DNA of 64,000 bases from SOIA01 sp964346585. GTDB lineage: Bacteria; Acidobacteriota; Aminicenantia; Aminicenantales; Aminicenantaceae. Under the pieces are notes generated by a model. That model ran no database searches. It had not been told where the DNA came from and worked only from the letters and a program-made list of their open reading frames with translations. Positions 49,214 through 57,772 of the stretch are shown here, piece by piece. The translations under genes were made by a program, and so were the position numbers. Position 1 is the first letter of the stretch. Every line of letters starts with the position of its first letter. The stretch covers positions 1-64,000 of the forward strand of contig CAYFVQ010000223.1 in the NCBI GenBank assembly GCA_964346585.1, read 5' to 3'.

Positions 49214-50827
49214 ATGAAAAAAGAAAAATATTACTTTGCGACTCTTCTCATCCCTTTCTTTCTTTTTTCGCTCAATTTAAGACTGACTCTCGATAGAGAT
49301 GATAAAGCGGCCTCTTCTCTTAGACTCCAGGAAACAAAATATTTGGTAGGAGAAAATCTGAATCTTTCCAATAGCAGGCAGAATACTCCAGAAAAGGCTT
49401 CTCCTGAACGCAGACTTCAATTAAGAAGAAAAACGAAAGAAGGAGCAGCAGAATCCACTCCTCCAAAGATACTGAGAAAGATCCGACCGGAAAACCTGGC
49501 TATATCCAAAATTGAAAGAAAACGAAAAAAAGACTTTTTTTATCAAGATAGAATTAACAGTTTTAACGAAGGTAATCCCTTTCGTTCCAACGGAATGAAA
49601 TATGTCTCAGATCAGGTTCTTGTCAAATTCAAGCCATCGTTTTCAGAAGAAATGAGAGAAGCCACTGTGGTTGCTTATCAGGCTAGAAAGATCAGGCGAA
49701 TTCCGAGCATCGACATCTATCAACTTCAAACCCCTGAAAATGTATCCGTGGAAGAGATGCTCTATCTTCTGGAGCAACATCCTGATGTGGAGTATGCGGT
49801 ACCCAATTATATAAGACATATCGCCATAACGCCCAACGACCCGCTCTTTAGCCAACAGTATGCTCTGTACAATCCAGGCCAAGTCGTGCCCCCCGGCAGT
49901 CCTCAGGGAATAGAAAGACCCGATATCAAGGCCAGAGAAGCCTGGGAAGAAACGAGGGGAGACGATGACGTTATCATAGCAATTCTCGATACGGGGGTGG
50001 ATTTTGGTCATCCTGACCTTGATGACAAAGTTCTCTCGAACGGCTATGACTTTGTCAATGATGACTCTGATCCCACCGATGATAATGGCCATGGAACGCT
50101 TGTGGCTGGGGTTGCAGCCGCTGAAACAAACAACGATGAAGGCATTGCGGGTGTGGCTTGGAACTGTAAAATACTCCCGATAAAGGTCGCTGATGCAGTG
50201 GGCAATGTCAATGTGGCGACGGAAATTCTGGGCATAGAGAGGGCTGTTCAAAGCGGAGCGCATGTCATAAATCTCAGTATTGCCGGCCCTGGCTCTTCTC
50301 CACCGGAAAGAGACGCAATAAGAAACGCCTATAACAATGGCATCGTGGTCGTCGCTGCCGCTGGAAACGCTGGAGCGGCGACAGAGTACCCAGCCGCATA
50401 CGATGAGTGCATCGCTGTGGCCGCGACAGACATTAACGACTTGAATACGGCCTGGTCAAATTATGGGCCTGAAATTGATGTGGCCGCTCCAGGGGAAGGA
50501 ATCATTGCGCCTGTCCCAACCTGGTATTGGGGACCTGGCTCTTTTCCTTATGCTTCTGCAGATGGAACATCGATGTCCGCTCCTCATGTGGCGGGATTAG
50601 CGGCCCTTATAATAAGCATAAAAGGATTGGAGGAAGACGATATTCTTCTTGATGATGATGGTATTCTCATGGTTGAAGATGTCATGAATATCATCTGTTA
50701 CACCGCCGATGATGTGAACTATGCCAACTATTCCGGAAGGGATGATTTTATTGGGTTCGGACGTATTAACATGGAAAGAGCTCTTGTGCCGATCATTATC
50801 TCTTCATTGAATAAAAAAAATGATTAG
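49214..50827 (+). CDS. Secreted subtilisin-like serine protease (S8)
   Basis: This 537-residue exported protease has an N-terminal signal/anchor, a basic spacer to about residue 130 and a fervidolysin/I9-like propeptide (YVSDQVLVKFKPSF and HPDVEYAVPNY). The catalytic domain follows: Asp in IAILDTGVDFGHP (near 259), His in NGHGTLVAG (near 292), the Asn oxyanion in AAAGNAG and Ser in GTSMSAPHVAG (near 452). All triad residues are present, so it should be active outside the cytoplasm. It overlaps recN by 8 bp. The substrate is unknown. Confidence 0.94.
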   Translation: MKKEKYYFATLLIPFFLFSLNLRLTLDRDDKAASSLRLQETKYLVGENLNLSNSRQNTPEKASPERRLQLRRKTKEGAAESTPPKILRKIRPENLAISKIERKRKKDFFYQDRINSFNEGNPFRSNGMKYVSDQVLVKFKPSFSEEMREATVVAYQARKIRRIPSIDIYQLQTPENVSVEEMLYLLEQHPDVEYAVPNYIRHIAITPNDPLFSQQYALYNPGQVVPPGSPQGIERPDIKAREAWEETRGDDDVIIAILDTGVDFGHPDLDDKVLSNGYDFVNDDSDPTDDNGHGTLVAGVAAAETNNDEGIAGVAWNCKILPIKVADAVGNVNVATEILGIERAVQSGAHVINLSIAGPGSSPPERDAIRNAYNNGIVVVAAAGNAGAATEYPAAYDECIAVAATDINDLNTAWSNYGPEIDVAAPGEGIIAPVPTWYWGPGSFPYASADGTSMSAPHVAGLAALIISIKGLEEDDILLDDDGILMVEDVMNIICYTADDVNYANYSGRDDFIGFGRINMERALVPIIISSLNKKND

Positions 50828-52508
50828 ATCTCTTCACATCAAAAACTTAGCCACTATCGAAGAGATTGACCTCCCACTTCAAAAAGGGTTCACCATACTC
50901 ACGGGAGAAACGGGTGCGGGTAAATCCATAATCATTGATGGGATAAGACTCGTCCTCGGAGAGAAAGGCTCCCCGGATATGATCCGCACGGGAACAAAAG
51001 AGACTTCTGTCGAGGTCATTTTTCCGTTCCATCAAAAAATGACGGATTTCCGCGAGTTTTTCCCAGAATCAGAGGAGGAAATGCTTGTCCAGAGAAGAGT
51101 CTCTGCTCGAGGAGCCGGAAAAGCCTACATAAACGGAACCCTTGTCCCCAACAGAAGGCTCAAAGAAACGGGAGGAAAGCTTGTGGATATTTACGGGCAG
51201 AATGACCATGTATTCCTCCTCAACCTCGACTTCCAGTTGAATTACCTCGATAACTATGCAGAGGCCTCTTCCCTAAAAAAAGATGTATCTCAGCAGGCCA
51301 AAGAACTCAAACGACTATCTAAAGAAAAAACGACACTTGAAGACAAAGAAAGAGAAAGAGAACAACGTCTTGATTTTTTGGAATTCCAGATAAAGGAAAT
51401 CGAAAGAGCCAAACTCGTACGAGGAGAAGAAGAAGAACTCCATGGCGCCAGGAACATCCTCAAAAACGCAGAAAAGATCGGCTCTCTAGTGGACAATGCT
51501 TTGAGTATCTCCTACAACCAAGAGAATTCTATCTCTTCCCTCCTCGCTCAGCTCCAAAACGCTGTCCACGACCTTGTGGACTTTGACAAAACATTTAAAG
51601 AGACTGAGGCCTCCATCAACCAGTTTTCCATCACCATCCAGGAGTTTTCCGATTTTTTACTCAAGTTCAAGGAAAAACAAGAAACAGCTCCTGAAAAACT
51701 AGAAGAGCTCGAAGAACGTCTCAGCCAGATAGAAAAACTCAAAAGAAAGTATGGAAGCAACGTCGACGAGATACTCGCCTATCTGGAAAAAGCCAAACAG
51801 GAATACGAAGAACTTAGCACCAGCCAGGAAAAGCTGGCAGACATAGAAAAAGAGATTGAACAAGTGTTCAGCCAATACAAGATTCTTGCCGAAAAGCTCT
51901 CTCAAAAGAGAAAAAAAAGTGCTGCTCTACTCGAGAAAAATGTAGAAAAGGAAATAAGCCTCTTGGGCATGAAAAAGGCACGATTCAAGATAAAAATCGA
52001 GAGCTTTCCACCCCATCCGGATTCCATGGACAGGGTAAAAGAAAGCGGCACTGAAGAAGTGGAATTCCTCATAAGCCCGAATCCGGGAGAAGAATTGAGA
52101 CCTTTGAGGAAAATTGCATCCGGTGGAGAACTTTCCAGAGTGATGCTCGCACTCAAAACCATCGGTAAAGAGACAGAGACATTAAAAACCATGATATTTG
52201 ATGAGATCGATTCCGGCATCGGAGGAAAGACTGCTGAATTTGTGGCATTGAAGCTCAAAAAATTATCCAATGCGCACCAGATCATCTGTATAACCCATCT
52301 CCCTCAGATTGCCTCTTTTGCCACCCATCATTACAAAATTGACAAAAAAATCGATAAGGAACGCACCTTTACAACTATCAAGAAACTTTCTTTCAAGGAG
52401 AGAATTACTGAGGTTGCCCGGCTTCTGGCTGGAAGTCACATCACGGAAACAACTTTGAAAAATGCCCGAGAAATGCTCAATCATAACCTTGGGGAAAATT
52501 CCGCTTAA
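50820..52508 (+). CDS. recN: DNA repair protein RecN
   Basis: This 562-residue SMC-like ATPase acts early in double-strand break repair. Walker A is GETGAGKSIIIDGI near residue 30. A long coiled coil (about 150-375) separates it from the C-terminal ATPase half, which has the signature IASGGELSRVMLALK, Walker B LKTMIFDEIDSGIGG and the switch region ICITHLPQIA. Length is typical. Translation is coupled to the subtilase gene by overlap, although the two functions are unrelated. Confidence 0.95.
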   Translation: MIRSLHIKNLATIEEIDLPLQKGFTILTGETGAGKSIIIDGIRLVLGEKGSPDMIRTGTKETSVEVIFPFHQKMTDFREFFPESEEEMLVQRRVSARGAGKAYINGTLVPNRRLKETGGKLVDIYGQNDHVFLLNLDFQLNYLDNYAEASSLKKDVSQQAKELKRLSKEKTTLEDKEREREQRLDFLEFQIKEIERAKLVRGEEEELHGARNILKNAEKIGSLVDNALSISYNQENSISSLLAQLQNAVHDLVDFDKTFKETEASINQFSITIQEFSDFLLKFKEKQETAPEKLEELEERLSQIEKLKRKYGSNVDEILAYLEKAKQEYEELSTSQEKLADIEKEIEQVFSQYKILAEKLSQKRKKSAALLEKNVEKEISLLGMKKARFKIKIESFPPHPDSMDRVKESGTEEVEFLISPNPGEELRPLRKIASGGELSRVMLALKTIGKETETLKTMIFDEIDSGIGGKTAEFVALKLKKLSNAHQIICITHLPQIASFATHHYKIDKKIDKERTFTTIKKLSFKERITEVARLLAGSHITETTLKNAREMLNHNLGENSA

Positions 52509-52704
52509 TACCAAAAATAACCTGTTTTCAAGCATAAAGCCGAAGTCAGAAAGCCGTGCCCATCCGCTTAATATAAGTCAAAGAGTGATCGAGCGAGCGA
52601 CTGAGTTGGATTGAGGAGCTTTTTTAAGGATTGTTTCATCCCCTCAAATACTTTACTATTTAGAGTCGCTGCTATGTAAACAAAGGGATGAAAGGAGAAG
52701 AATC

Positions 52705-53139
52705 ATGAATAAGATCGAACAAGCGGCTTCTTGCTTTGAGGAAGGATTCTGTTGCTCTCAAGCCGTGCTTTCCACTTTTTCAAAACATTTTGGACTGAAC
52801 CGTAAAAAGGCATTAAAGATTGCCCAGGCGTTTGGAGGAGGGATTGCTAAAACCGGACAGATCTGCGGAGCTGTGAGCGGAGCCCTGATGGTGATCGGAC
52901 TCGAACATGGCCGAACCAGGGCAGAAGACGAGGAAGCCAAAGAAAAAACATACGAAGTGACAAGAGAATTCATGGATAAGTTCAAGTCACAGAATGGATC
53001 GATCATATGCAAGGAACTCCTCGGGTATGACATCAGCACGCCTGAAGGAATGGCTGCTGCCGAAGAAAAGAAACTTTTTGACACTGTATGCCCGGATTTT
53101 GTCCGAAGTGCGGTAAAAATCCTTGAACAAATATTATAA
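52705..53139 (+). CDS. C_GCAxxG_C_C family protein
   Basis: This 144-residue protein carries the family signature: CFEEGFCCSQAVLSTF near the N terminus, GGGIAKTGQICGAVSGALMVIG in the middle and a late Cys in CKELLGYD and VCPDFV. The conserved cysteines suggest a redox or metal-binding role; members are often annotated as putative redox-active proteins. It has no signal peptide. A good site (AAAGGAGAAG) precedes the ATG. It is a single gene, with 196 bp of non-coding DNA before it. Confidence 0.9.
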   Translation: MNKIEQAASCFEEGFCCSQAVLSTFSKHFGLNRKKALKIAQAFGGGIAKTGQICGAVSGALMVIGLEHGRTRAEDEEAKEKTYEVTREFMDKFKSQNGSIICKELLGYDISTPEGMAAAEEKKLFDTVCPDFVRSAVKILEQIL

Positions 53140-53247
53140 ATCCCTCTACGCAGCGACTTCCTTAGCCATATCGCTCGTGAATAAATCAGGTTAGCCAAAA
53201 AAATCTCACACATTCAACATCATTCCTTCACTTATTTAAAAACTGAC

Positions 53248-53276
53248 TTTTCACGGCTCAGAGATTGGGTTATAGT
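53248..53276 (+). promoter_or_regulatory. Candidate miaB promoter
   Basis: TTTTCA (53248-53253) and TATAGT (53271-53276) are 17 bp apart. Initiation near 53284 would place the start site after an upstream in-frame TTG at 53265 and supports the internal ATG at 53337 as the real miaB start. Confidence 0.4.
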
Positions 53277-53336
53277 AAATTATTCAAGACTCATTCTGAA
53301 AATTCCTATGAAAAAGAAAGGCTCGATTTGAGAAAG

Positions 53337-54635
53337 ATGAGATTCTTTATCCGCACCTTTGGCTGCCAGATGAACGAGAACGACTCAGAGAGAATAGCGG
53401 GAATCTTGACGACTGAGGGAGCCCAATCGTCTGACTCCCTTGAAGAAAGCGACCTGATCATTATCAACACCTGTGCAGTGAGGGAAAAATCGGAAGAGAA
53501 GCTGTACTCCTTTCTGGGCAGGCTTTCCGCGCTCAAAAAAAGAAAAAATATCACCATCGGGGTTGTTGGATGTGTGGCCCAGCTTTACAAATCCGAGATT
53601 CTAGAAAAAAAGCCTTTCGTGGATTTCATAATAGGTCCTGATAACTACGACACGCTTTCCGAGATCGTGCGCAGCGATCATGCGGAAAAAATCATCTCGA
53701 CAAGTTGGAGTCAGGATTTTCATGAATTCTCACCCGAAATGATTTTCCGGGATTCACAGGTCAGCGCCTATGTGACCATAATGGAAGGCTGCAATAATTT
53801 TTGCTCCTACTGTATTGTTCCGTACACTCGGGGAAGAGAAAAATTCAGACGCATGCAGAGCATTATGCAGGAAATTAAAGATTTGAGTAAAAAAGGCTAC
53901 AAGGAAATCCAGCTACTGGGACAGAATGTTAATTCTTACAGGGACCCGGAGAGTGGAAAAGGATTTTCCTCCCTCTTAAAAGAAGCGAATCGAACAGAAG
54001 GAATAGAATGGATTCGATTCATCACATCTCATCCGAAAAATTTCACTCAAGACATTGCAGTGGCGATGTCCGAGTCGACGAAAGTGTGCCACCAACTCCA
54101 TCTTCCTATTCAGTCTGGCTCGACAAGCGTCTTGAAAAGAATGAACAGAGGCTATACAAGAGAGGAATATCTCAAAATAATCTCCATGCTTCGAAGCCTA
54201 ATGCCGAATATCAGTTTGAGCACGGATATTATCGTCGGCTTCCCGAGTGAGACTGGAGAGGAATTCCAGGATACGTTGAGTGCCTTGGAAGAAATTCGGT
54301 TCACCAACATATTCTCTTTCCGTTACTCCCCTCGTCCACAGACAGCCGCCTCCAAAAAAAAAGACAGTGTTCCGTTTGAAGAGAAAAAGAAGAGGCTCAT
54401 CAAGGTGCAGACGCTCCAGAAAAAAATTCAACTCGAGTTCAACAGCTCACTCATTGGAGAGACGATGAAAGTCCTCTGTCTGGGAAAAAGCAAAAAAGAC
54501 CCACGAGTTCTCAGCGGTCGGAACGAAGGATACCAGGTCGTCAACTTCACATCTCAAAAAGATGTCACGGACCAGTATGTGGATGTACGCATCACCTCTT
54601 GCGGACCTTATAGCCTGATTGGCGAGGCGGTTTGA
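53337..54635 (+). CDS. miaB: tRNA-2-methylthio-N6-dimethylallyladenosine synthase
   Basis: This 432-residue radical-SAM methylthiotransferase modifies A37 of tRNAs reading UNN codons. The N-terminal UPF0004 domain begins FFIRTFGCQMNENDSERI (first auxiliary-cluster Cys) with IINTCAVREKSEEK and GVVGCVAQ. The radical-SAM motif is CNNFCSYCIVPYTRG. The elongator-type IQLLGQNVNSYRDP and HLPIQSGSTSVLKRMNRGY follow, and the TRAM domain is at the end. The start at MRFFIRTFGC matches the family. The 3' end overlaps a convergent gene by 44 bp. Confidence 0.94.
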   Translation: MRFFIRTFGCQMNENDSERIAGILTTEGAQSSDSLEESDLIIINTCAVREKSEEKLYSFLGRLSALKKRKNITIGVVGCVAQLYKSEILEKKPFVDFIIGPDNYDTLSEIVRSDHAEKIISTSWSQDFHEFSPEMIFRDSQVSAYVTIMEGCNNFCSYCIVPYTRGREKFRRMQSIMQEIKDLSKKGYKEIQLLGQNVNSYRDPESGKGFSSLLKEANRTEGIEWIRFITSHPKNFTQDIAVAMSESTKVCHQLHLPIQSGSTSVLKRMNRGYTREEYLKIISMLRSLMPNISLSTDIIVGFPSETGEEFQDTLSALEEIRFTNIFSFRYSPRPQTAASKKKDSVPFEEKKKRLIKVQTLQKKIQLEFNSSLIGETMKVLCLGKSKKDPRVLSGRNEGYQVVNFTSQKDVTDQYVDVRITSCGPYSLIGEAV

Positions 54636-54996
54636 AACTCTGATAGACCGCTTTCTTGTATTCCTCTTCAAACACATTCTTGAAGAATCGACGATCGATC
54701 ACTCTCCCGTTGAAAGGATCGACTTCGACTCGAGCAATATTCATCATCCCATTTTTCCCGTTGAGAGAAACAGGTATTATCTCGATAAACTCCACAATCC
54801 ACCTGTATTCCTGTTCCTGTCTAGATAATTTTCTCCGGGAGATTATTTGTGGTCTTTGCTCAGGGTTAGAAAAATTCGTTTTGATGAAATGACTCGTTTC
54901 TGCATCCTCGAGTGCGGTTCTTAATGCTTGAGATGGAACAACAGGAAATGTCGTACTTTCTTTTTCGTGTTTAACATCCTTCTTTTCCCAATTCAT
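54592..54996 (-). CDS. Hypothetical protein, possibly PepSY-like
   Basis: This 134-residue protein has no signal peptide. The C-terminal half (YRWIVEFIEIIPVSLNG, then NIARVEVDPFNGRVIDRRFF) resembles a PepSY-type strand-turn pattern, in which a D-x-x-x-G-x-V hairpin follows a beta strand; this is a weak likeness. The N-terminal half is charged. It converges with miaB and overlaps its last 44 bp. AGG lies near the ATG. Function is unknown. Confidence 0.6.
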   Translation of the reverse strand: MNWEKKDVKHEKESTTFPVVPSQALRTALEDAETSHFIKTNFSNPEQRPQIISRRKLSRQEQEYRWIVEFIEIIPVSLNGKNGMMNIARVEVDPFNGRVIDRRFFKNVFEEEYKKAVYQSFKPPRQSGYKVRKR

Positions 54997-55256
54997 CTTT
55001 TACCTGTTGGAAAAGCGATCTAATGAAGAAACATGCATGTATATGAGCTTGTCTTCTTATTGACGTCACAAAAGCCTCGAAAATCTCAGTCATTCTTCTG
55101 AAGAGTCAATCGTATGTTTTTAAAAAGTAAAGGTGCAAGAAATAGCCCCCGCGTGCTTGAACAAGTCCTGAACCTAGGAATCTAAATCTGAGAGTGGTAC
55201 AGCGATTGGGGATAAGTTATGATAACTTGCCTTTTTTTCGAATTTTTTCGAATTCC

Positions 55257-55285
55257 TTGACAACCGTTTGACCTGTTCATATACT
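55257..55285 (+). promoter_or_regulatory. Strong promoter before the PilZ gene
   Basis: TTGACA (55257-55262) and TATACT (55280-55285) are separated by 17 bp. Transcription would begin near 55292. The remaining part of the gap 54997-55256 shows no gene; AT-rich TTTTTTCGAATTTTTTCGAATT direct repeats lie just upstream of the -35 box. Confidence 0.65.
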
Positions 55286-55320
55286 ACGCAAAACCAAAAT
55301 CCCTAATGGAAGAGAAAATT

Positions 55321-55674
55321 ATGACTGAATCAGATGAGAATGGATACAAAGAGCGGAAGCATCCACGGTTGAAGGCCAACATCCATTACAGGCCTACTCA
55401 GCTCATAGGGAGAAAACATCCGGCTCCTAACATCAGCCTCGGAGGCATGCGCATTTTCAGCAACACACATTTTAAGAAAGGAGAAATAATAAACATCGAA
55501 CTCTCTTTTCCCGACGGTCAGAAAACCATCGTGTTGGCGAAAGTGGCCTTGGTGGATTCCTATCCCAAGGATTCAGACTTCGTTTACGAGCTTGGAATTG
55601 AATTCATCCACATCCCCCCTTTCAGCCTGGATGTGTTGAAGATAGAATTAGACAAGTCTTCCTCTGATCAATAG
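55321..55674 (+). CDS. PilZ domain protein
   Basis: This is a 117-residue protein. The start at 55321 (MTESDENGYKERKHPR) is chosen because GGAAGAG stands six bases upstream; an ATG five codons earlier would lie too close to the promoter start. The two c-di-GMP binding motifs are present: R-x-x-x-R as RKHPR and N-x-S-x-x-G as NISLGG, followed by the barrel strands INIELSFPDG and YELGIEFIHI. It should be a cytoplasmic single-domain c-di-GMP receptor. Its target is unknown; the MinD-like ATPase nearby is on the other strand. Confidence 0.88.
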   Translation: MTESDENGYKERKHPRLKANIHYRPTQLIGRKHPAPNISLGGMRIFSNTHFKKGEIINIELSFPDGQKTIVLAKVALVDSYPKDSDFVYELGIEFIHIPPFSLDVLKIELDKSSSDQ

Positions 55675-55789
55675 CCGACTTATCAGAATAACTGCTCATT
55701 TCATTCATTCAATAACATCTTCACTGTTTTCATTCATTTTTCTATCCCTCCGAACATCTGACAGTATCACTGATAACCTGCTGAAATAA

Positions 55790-55942
55790 TTACAGTTAGA
55801 TAGAATTGCGGGAAGATGGGAATCGCTGTTTGGAGAGTCCAACACAGCGAATTACCTGCGCGAGTCTTTTTCCTCAGAAAAGGAACTCAAACGATTGAAG
55901 AAGGCGTGGAATTTAAAATTTATAAAAGAGTTTCAGGAATAA
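55790..55942 (+). pseudogene. Possible gene remnant
   Basis: An open frame of 50 codons without any usual start codon ends in a sensible protein-like stretch (WESLFGESNTANYLRESF, then KRLKKAWNLKFIKEFQE, stop). The composition looks like a real C terminus, but nothing upstream supplies a start, so it may be a decayed fragment. It lies in the 274-bp gap between the PilZ gene and the J-domain gene. Confidence 0.3.
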
Positions 55943-55948
55943 GGGAGT

Positions 55949-56509
55949 TTAGCGTTTCTCTTTTTTCTCCTCTTTCCAGGCTCTAAACCGGGCAATATAA
56001 TCCTGAGTGACTTTTTCCGGTTGGAGCAACAGGTAACTGGCATAATTGGTCAAGTGACCTTTAAGGTATACTTCTTGGGGGAGCGAATCAAATTTTTCAT
56101 CTTCAATGCTTTCAAGAAGCTCCATGCGAATCTTGGTATCGAGGGATACTTCGAATAACTGTATTCCCATTTTTTCCCTTATCTGCTTTAAAACGGGGCC
56201 GCTGTATGATTCCTCCTCTGTTTTTTCCGCTGAGGGATCATCGTCCGAAGCCAAATCTCCTGGTTGAGTCGGTAAAGGGCCATGCCGTCCCTTTAAACTC
56301 TCCATCAGTTGTTTGAATGCTTCCTCGACCTGCTGAAGGATTTCCATCCTTTCCTTTTTTGAAAATTCATCCGCGATTGGAGAAATCACGACTGAGTCAG
56401 TCGAATACAACTTTTTCAGGCGGTTGTAGGCATTCCTAATCTCCATTATCGTGGCATCTGGAGAAATCTCGAGAATTTCAAAATACTTCTTGAGTTTTTT
56501 ATCAGGCAT
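55949..56509 (-). CDS. Degenerate J-domain plus RodZ-like helix-turn-helix protein
   Basis: This 186-residue cytoplasmic protein begins with a DnaJ-like fold: KKYFEILEISPDATIMEIRNAYNRLKKLY. The HPD tripeptide needed to stimulate Hsp70 is not present at the turn (TDSVVISP). A Pro/Asp/Glu-rich linker (about 90-115) leads to a helix-turn-helix of the HTH_25/RodZ type (VLKQIREKMGIQLFEVSLDTKI, then YLKGHLTNYASYLLL). A J-like domain next to a RodZ-like HTH suggests a protein-protein adaptor. It lies 2 bp after the MinD-like ATPase gene and probably works with it. Confidence 0.8.
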   Translation of the reverse strand: MPDKKLKKYFEILEISPDATIMEIRNAYNRLKKLYSTDSVVISPIADEFSKKERMEILQQVEEAFKQLMESLKGRHGPLPTQPGDLASDDDPSAEKTEEESYSGPVLKQIREKMGIQLFEVSLDTKIRMELLESIEDEKFDSLPQEVYLKGHLTNYASYLLLQPEKVTQDYIARFRAWKEEKKEKR

Positions 56510-56511
56510 CT

Positions 56512-57507
56512 TTAGCTTCTTGAAATTTTCATCTCTCTCTCATAGAGAAGATTCTCAGTGAAAACTCCGATCTCCTTGGCAACGCGCGATAATGAATAAT
56601 TCAGCATCAGGGGCCGCCTCTCCCGAATAGACCGCCATACCGCATCATCATACTCAATATATCCGGCAAACTGGGCATTTATTCCCAGGTATTTCATGAA
56701 AATGCTCTTCATCGAGGATCCAATCAAAATATCCTGACTGCTTCGTATCTTGTTCAAAACCAGGAAAACCTTAAAATCATACAATTCTTTATCGAGAATA
56801 TCCCCTAAATAAGAGAAGCTTTCTTTGAGGCTATCAATGAGTTCCTTCAAGCTTTTGATCTTGTATTTTTCCCTCTGTTCCCACATGTGTTCGACAATCT
56901 CCTTGAAGCCGTAGGCTCTTAAGGCCATTCTTATTTTCCTGAACAACGCATTCTTCACAAAATGATACATGTTTTCAATAGCAATGATTTCTGGTTCCAG
57001 GACAGCAATCCTTTTGTCTGCCATGAGGAATGTATCAATGGTGTTATTATGACTTCCTCCTCCTAAATCAATGATGACATATTGTTTATTCAGCTTCGCT
57101 ATGTGTCTGAATAGCTTGAGTTTCTGAGTGAATTTTATGTTGTCAGATGCCAGGGAGTGGACATCTCCGGTTATGAGGGACATATTGTCTACACCGGTTT
57201 TGACAGCAAGCCTGGTAAGAGGTATTCCCATTTCAAAAAAATTTGTCAGAGATTTCTTCGGCCTGTTTATGCCAAGAAACGAATGGAGGTTGGCCCCGCC
57301 GATATCGACGTCTATCAGGACTACTTTTTTTCCAGCCTTCGCCAGAAAGATGCCGATGCTGCTGGTCAAAAAAGTCTTTCCAGTACCCCCTTTGCCGCCA
57401 CCAATCGCCCAGATATTCCCTTCCTTCATTTCTTTCAATTTATCCACTTTATAGAAAGAATCTGTATGTTCTTCTAAACAATATAATAAATTGGGCTCAT
57501 GCGTCAA
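56512..57507 (-). CDS. MinD/FlhG-like P-loop ATPase
   Basis: This is a 331-residue deviant-Walker ATPase. The motif is IGGGKGGTGKTFLTSS (KGGxGKT), switch I is VVLIDVDIGGANLHSFLG, and the Walker B-like segment is YVIIDLGGGSHNN. The family positions cell-pole structures, divides septum sites or partitions cargo. The frame starts with TTG at 57507, with AGAGGAGAGG next to it; an internal ATG at 57429 (MKEGNIWAIGG) has a poorer site but matches the usual family start. It heads a two-gene operon with the J/HTH protein. The cargo is unknown. Confidence 0.88.
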   Translation of the reverse strand: MTHEPNLLYCLEEHTDSFYKVDKLKEMKEGNIWAIGGGKGGTGKTFLTSSIGIFLAKAGKKVVLIDVDIGGANLHSFLGINRPKKSLTNFFEMGIPLTRLAVKTGVDNMSLITGDVHSLASDNIKFTQKLKLFRHIAKLNKQYVIIDLGGGSHNNTIDTFLMADKRIAVLEPEIIAIENMYHFVKNALFRKIRMALRAYGFKEIVEHMWEQREKYKIKSLKELIDSLKESFSYLGDILDKELYDFKVFLVLNKIRSSQDILIGSSMKSIFMKYLGINAQFAGYIEYDDAVWRSIRERRPLMLNYSLSRVAKEIGVFTENLLYEREMKISRS

Positions 57508-57599
57508 CCTCTCCTCTCAAAAACAAATCACAGAGTAGGCAAGACATCTCTTTGTCGAAGGAACCGCGATGAGAGACATAAAAAAGCTGAATTTTTAGC

Positions 57600-57628
57600 T
57601 TTATAGTGAAATTTTGAACTTCAGTCAA
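57600..57628 (-). promoter_or_regulatory. Promoter of the MinD-like operon
   Basis: On the minus strand TTGACT (57623-57628) and TATAAA (57600-57605) are spaced by 17 bp, five of six matches in each box. The predicted leader to 57507 is about 85 nt. Confidence 0.55.
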
Positions 57629-57711
57629 AGAATAAACTTAAACTCTCATTCCCTGATTCTTAGCCACGCACTTTTAGTCAAGAAGGTCTTGCTTGTATAT
57701 CCAGGCCAGCA

Positions 57712-57740
57712 TTGCAATTTAATGTTTTTTATGCTATACA
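57712..57740 (+). promoter_or_regulatory. Candidate hppA promoter
   Basis: TTGCAA (57712-57717) and TATACA (57735-57740) are 17 bp apart, about 33 bp before the hppA start. It diverges from the promoter of the MinD-like operon. Confidence 0.45.
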
Positions 57741-57772
57741 TCCTTTTAAATTTTTTTTAAGGGTGTGCTTCC

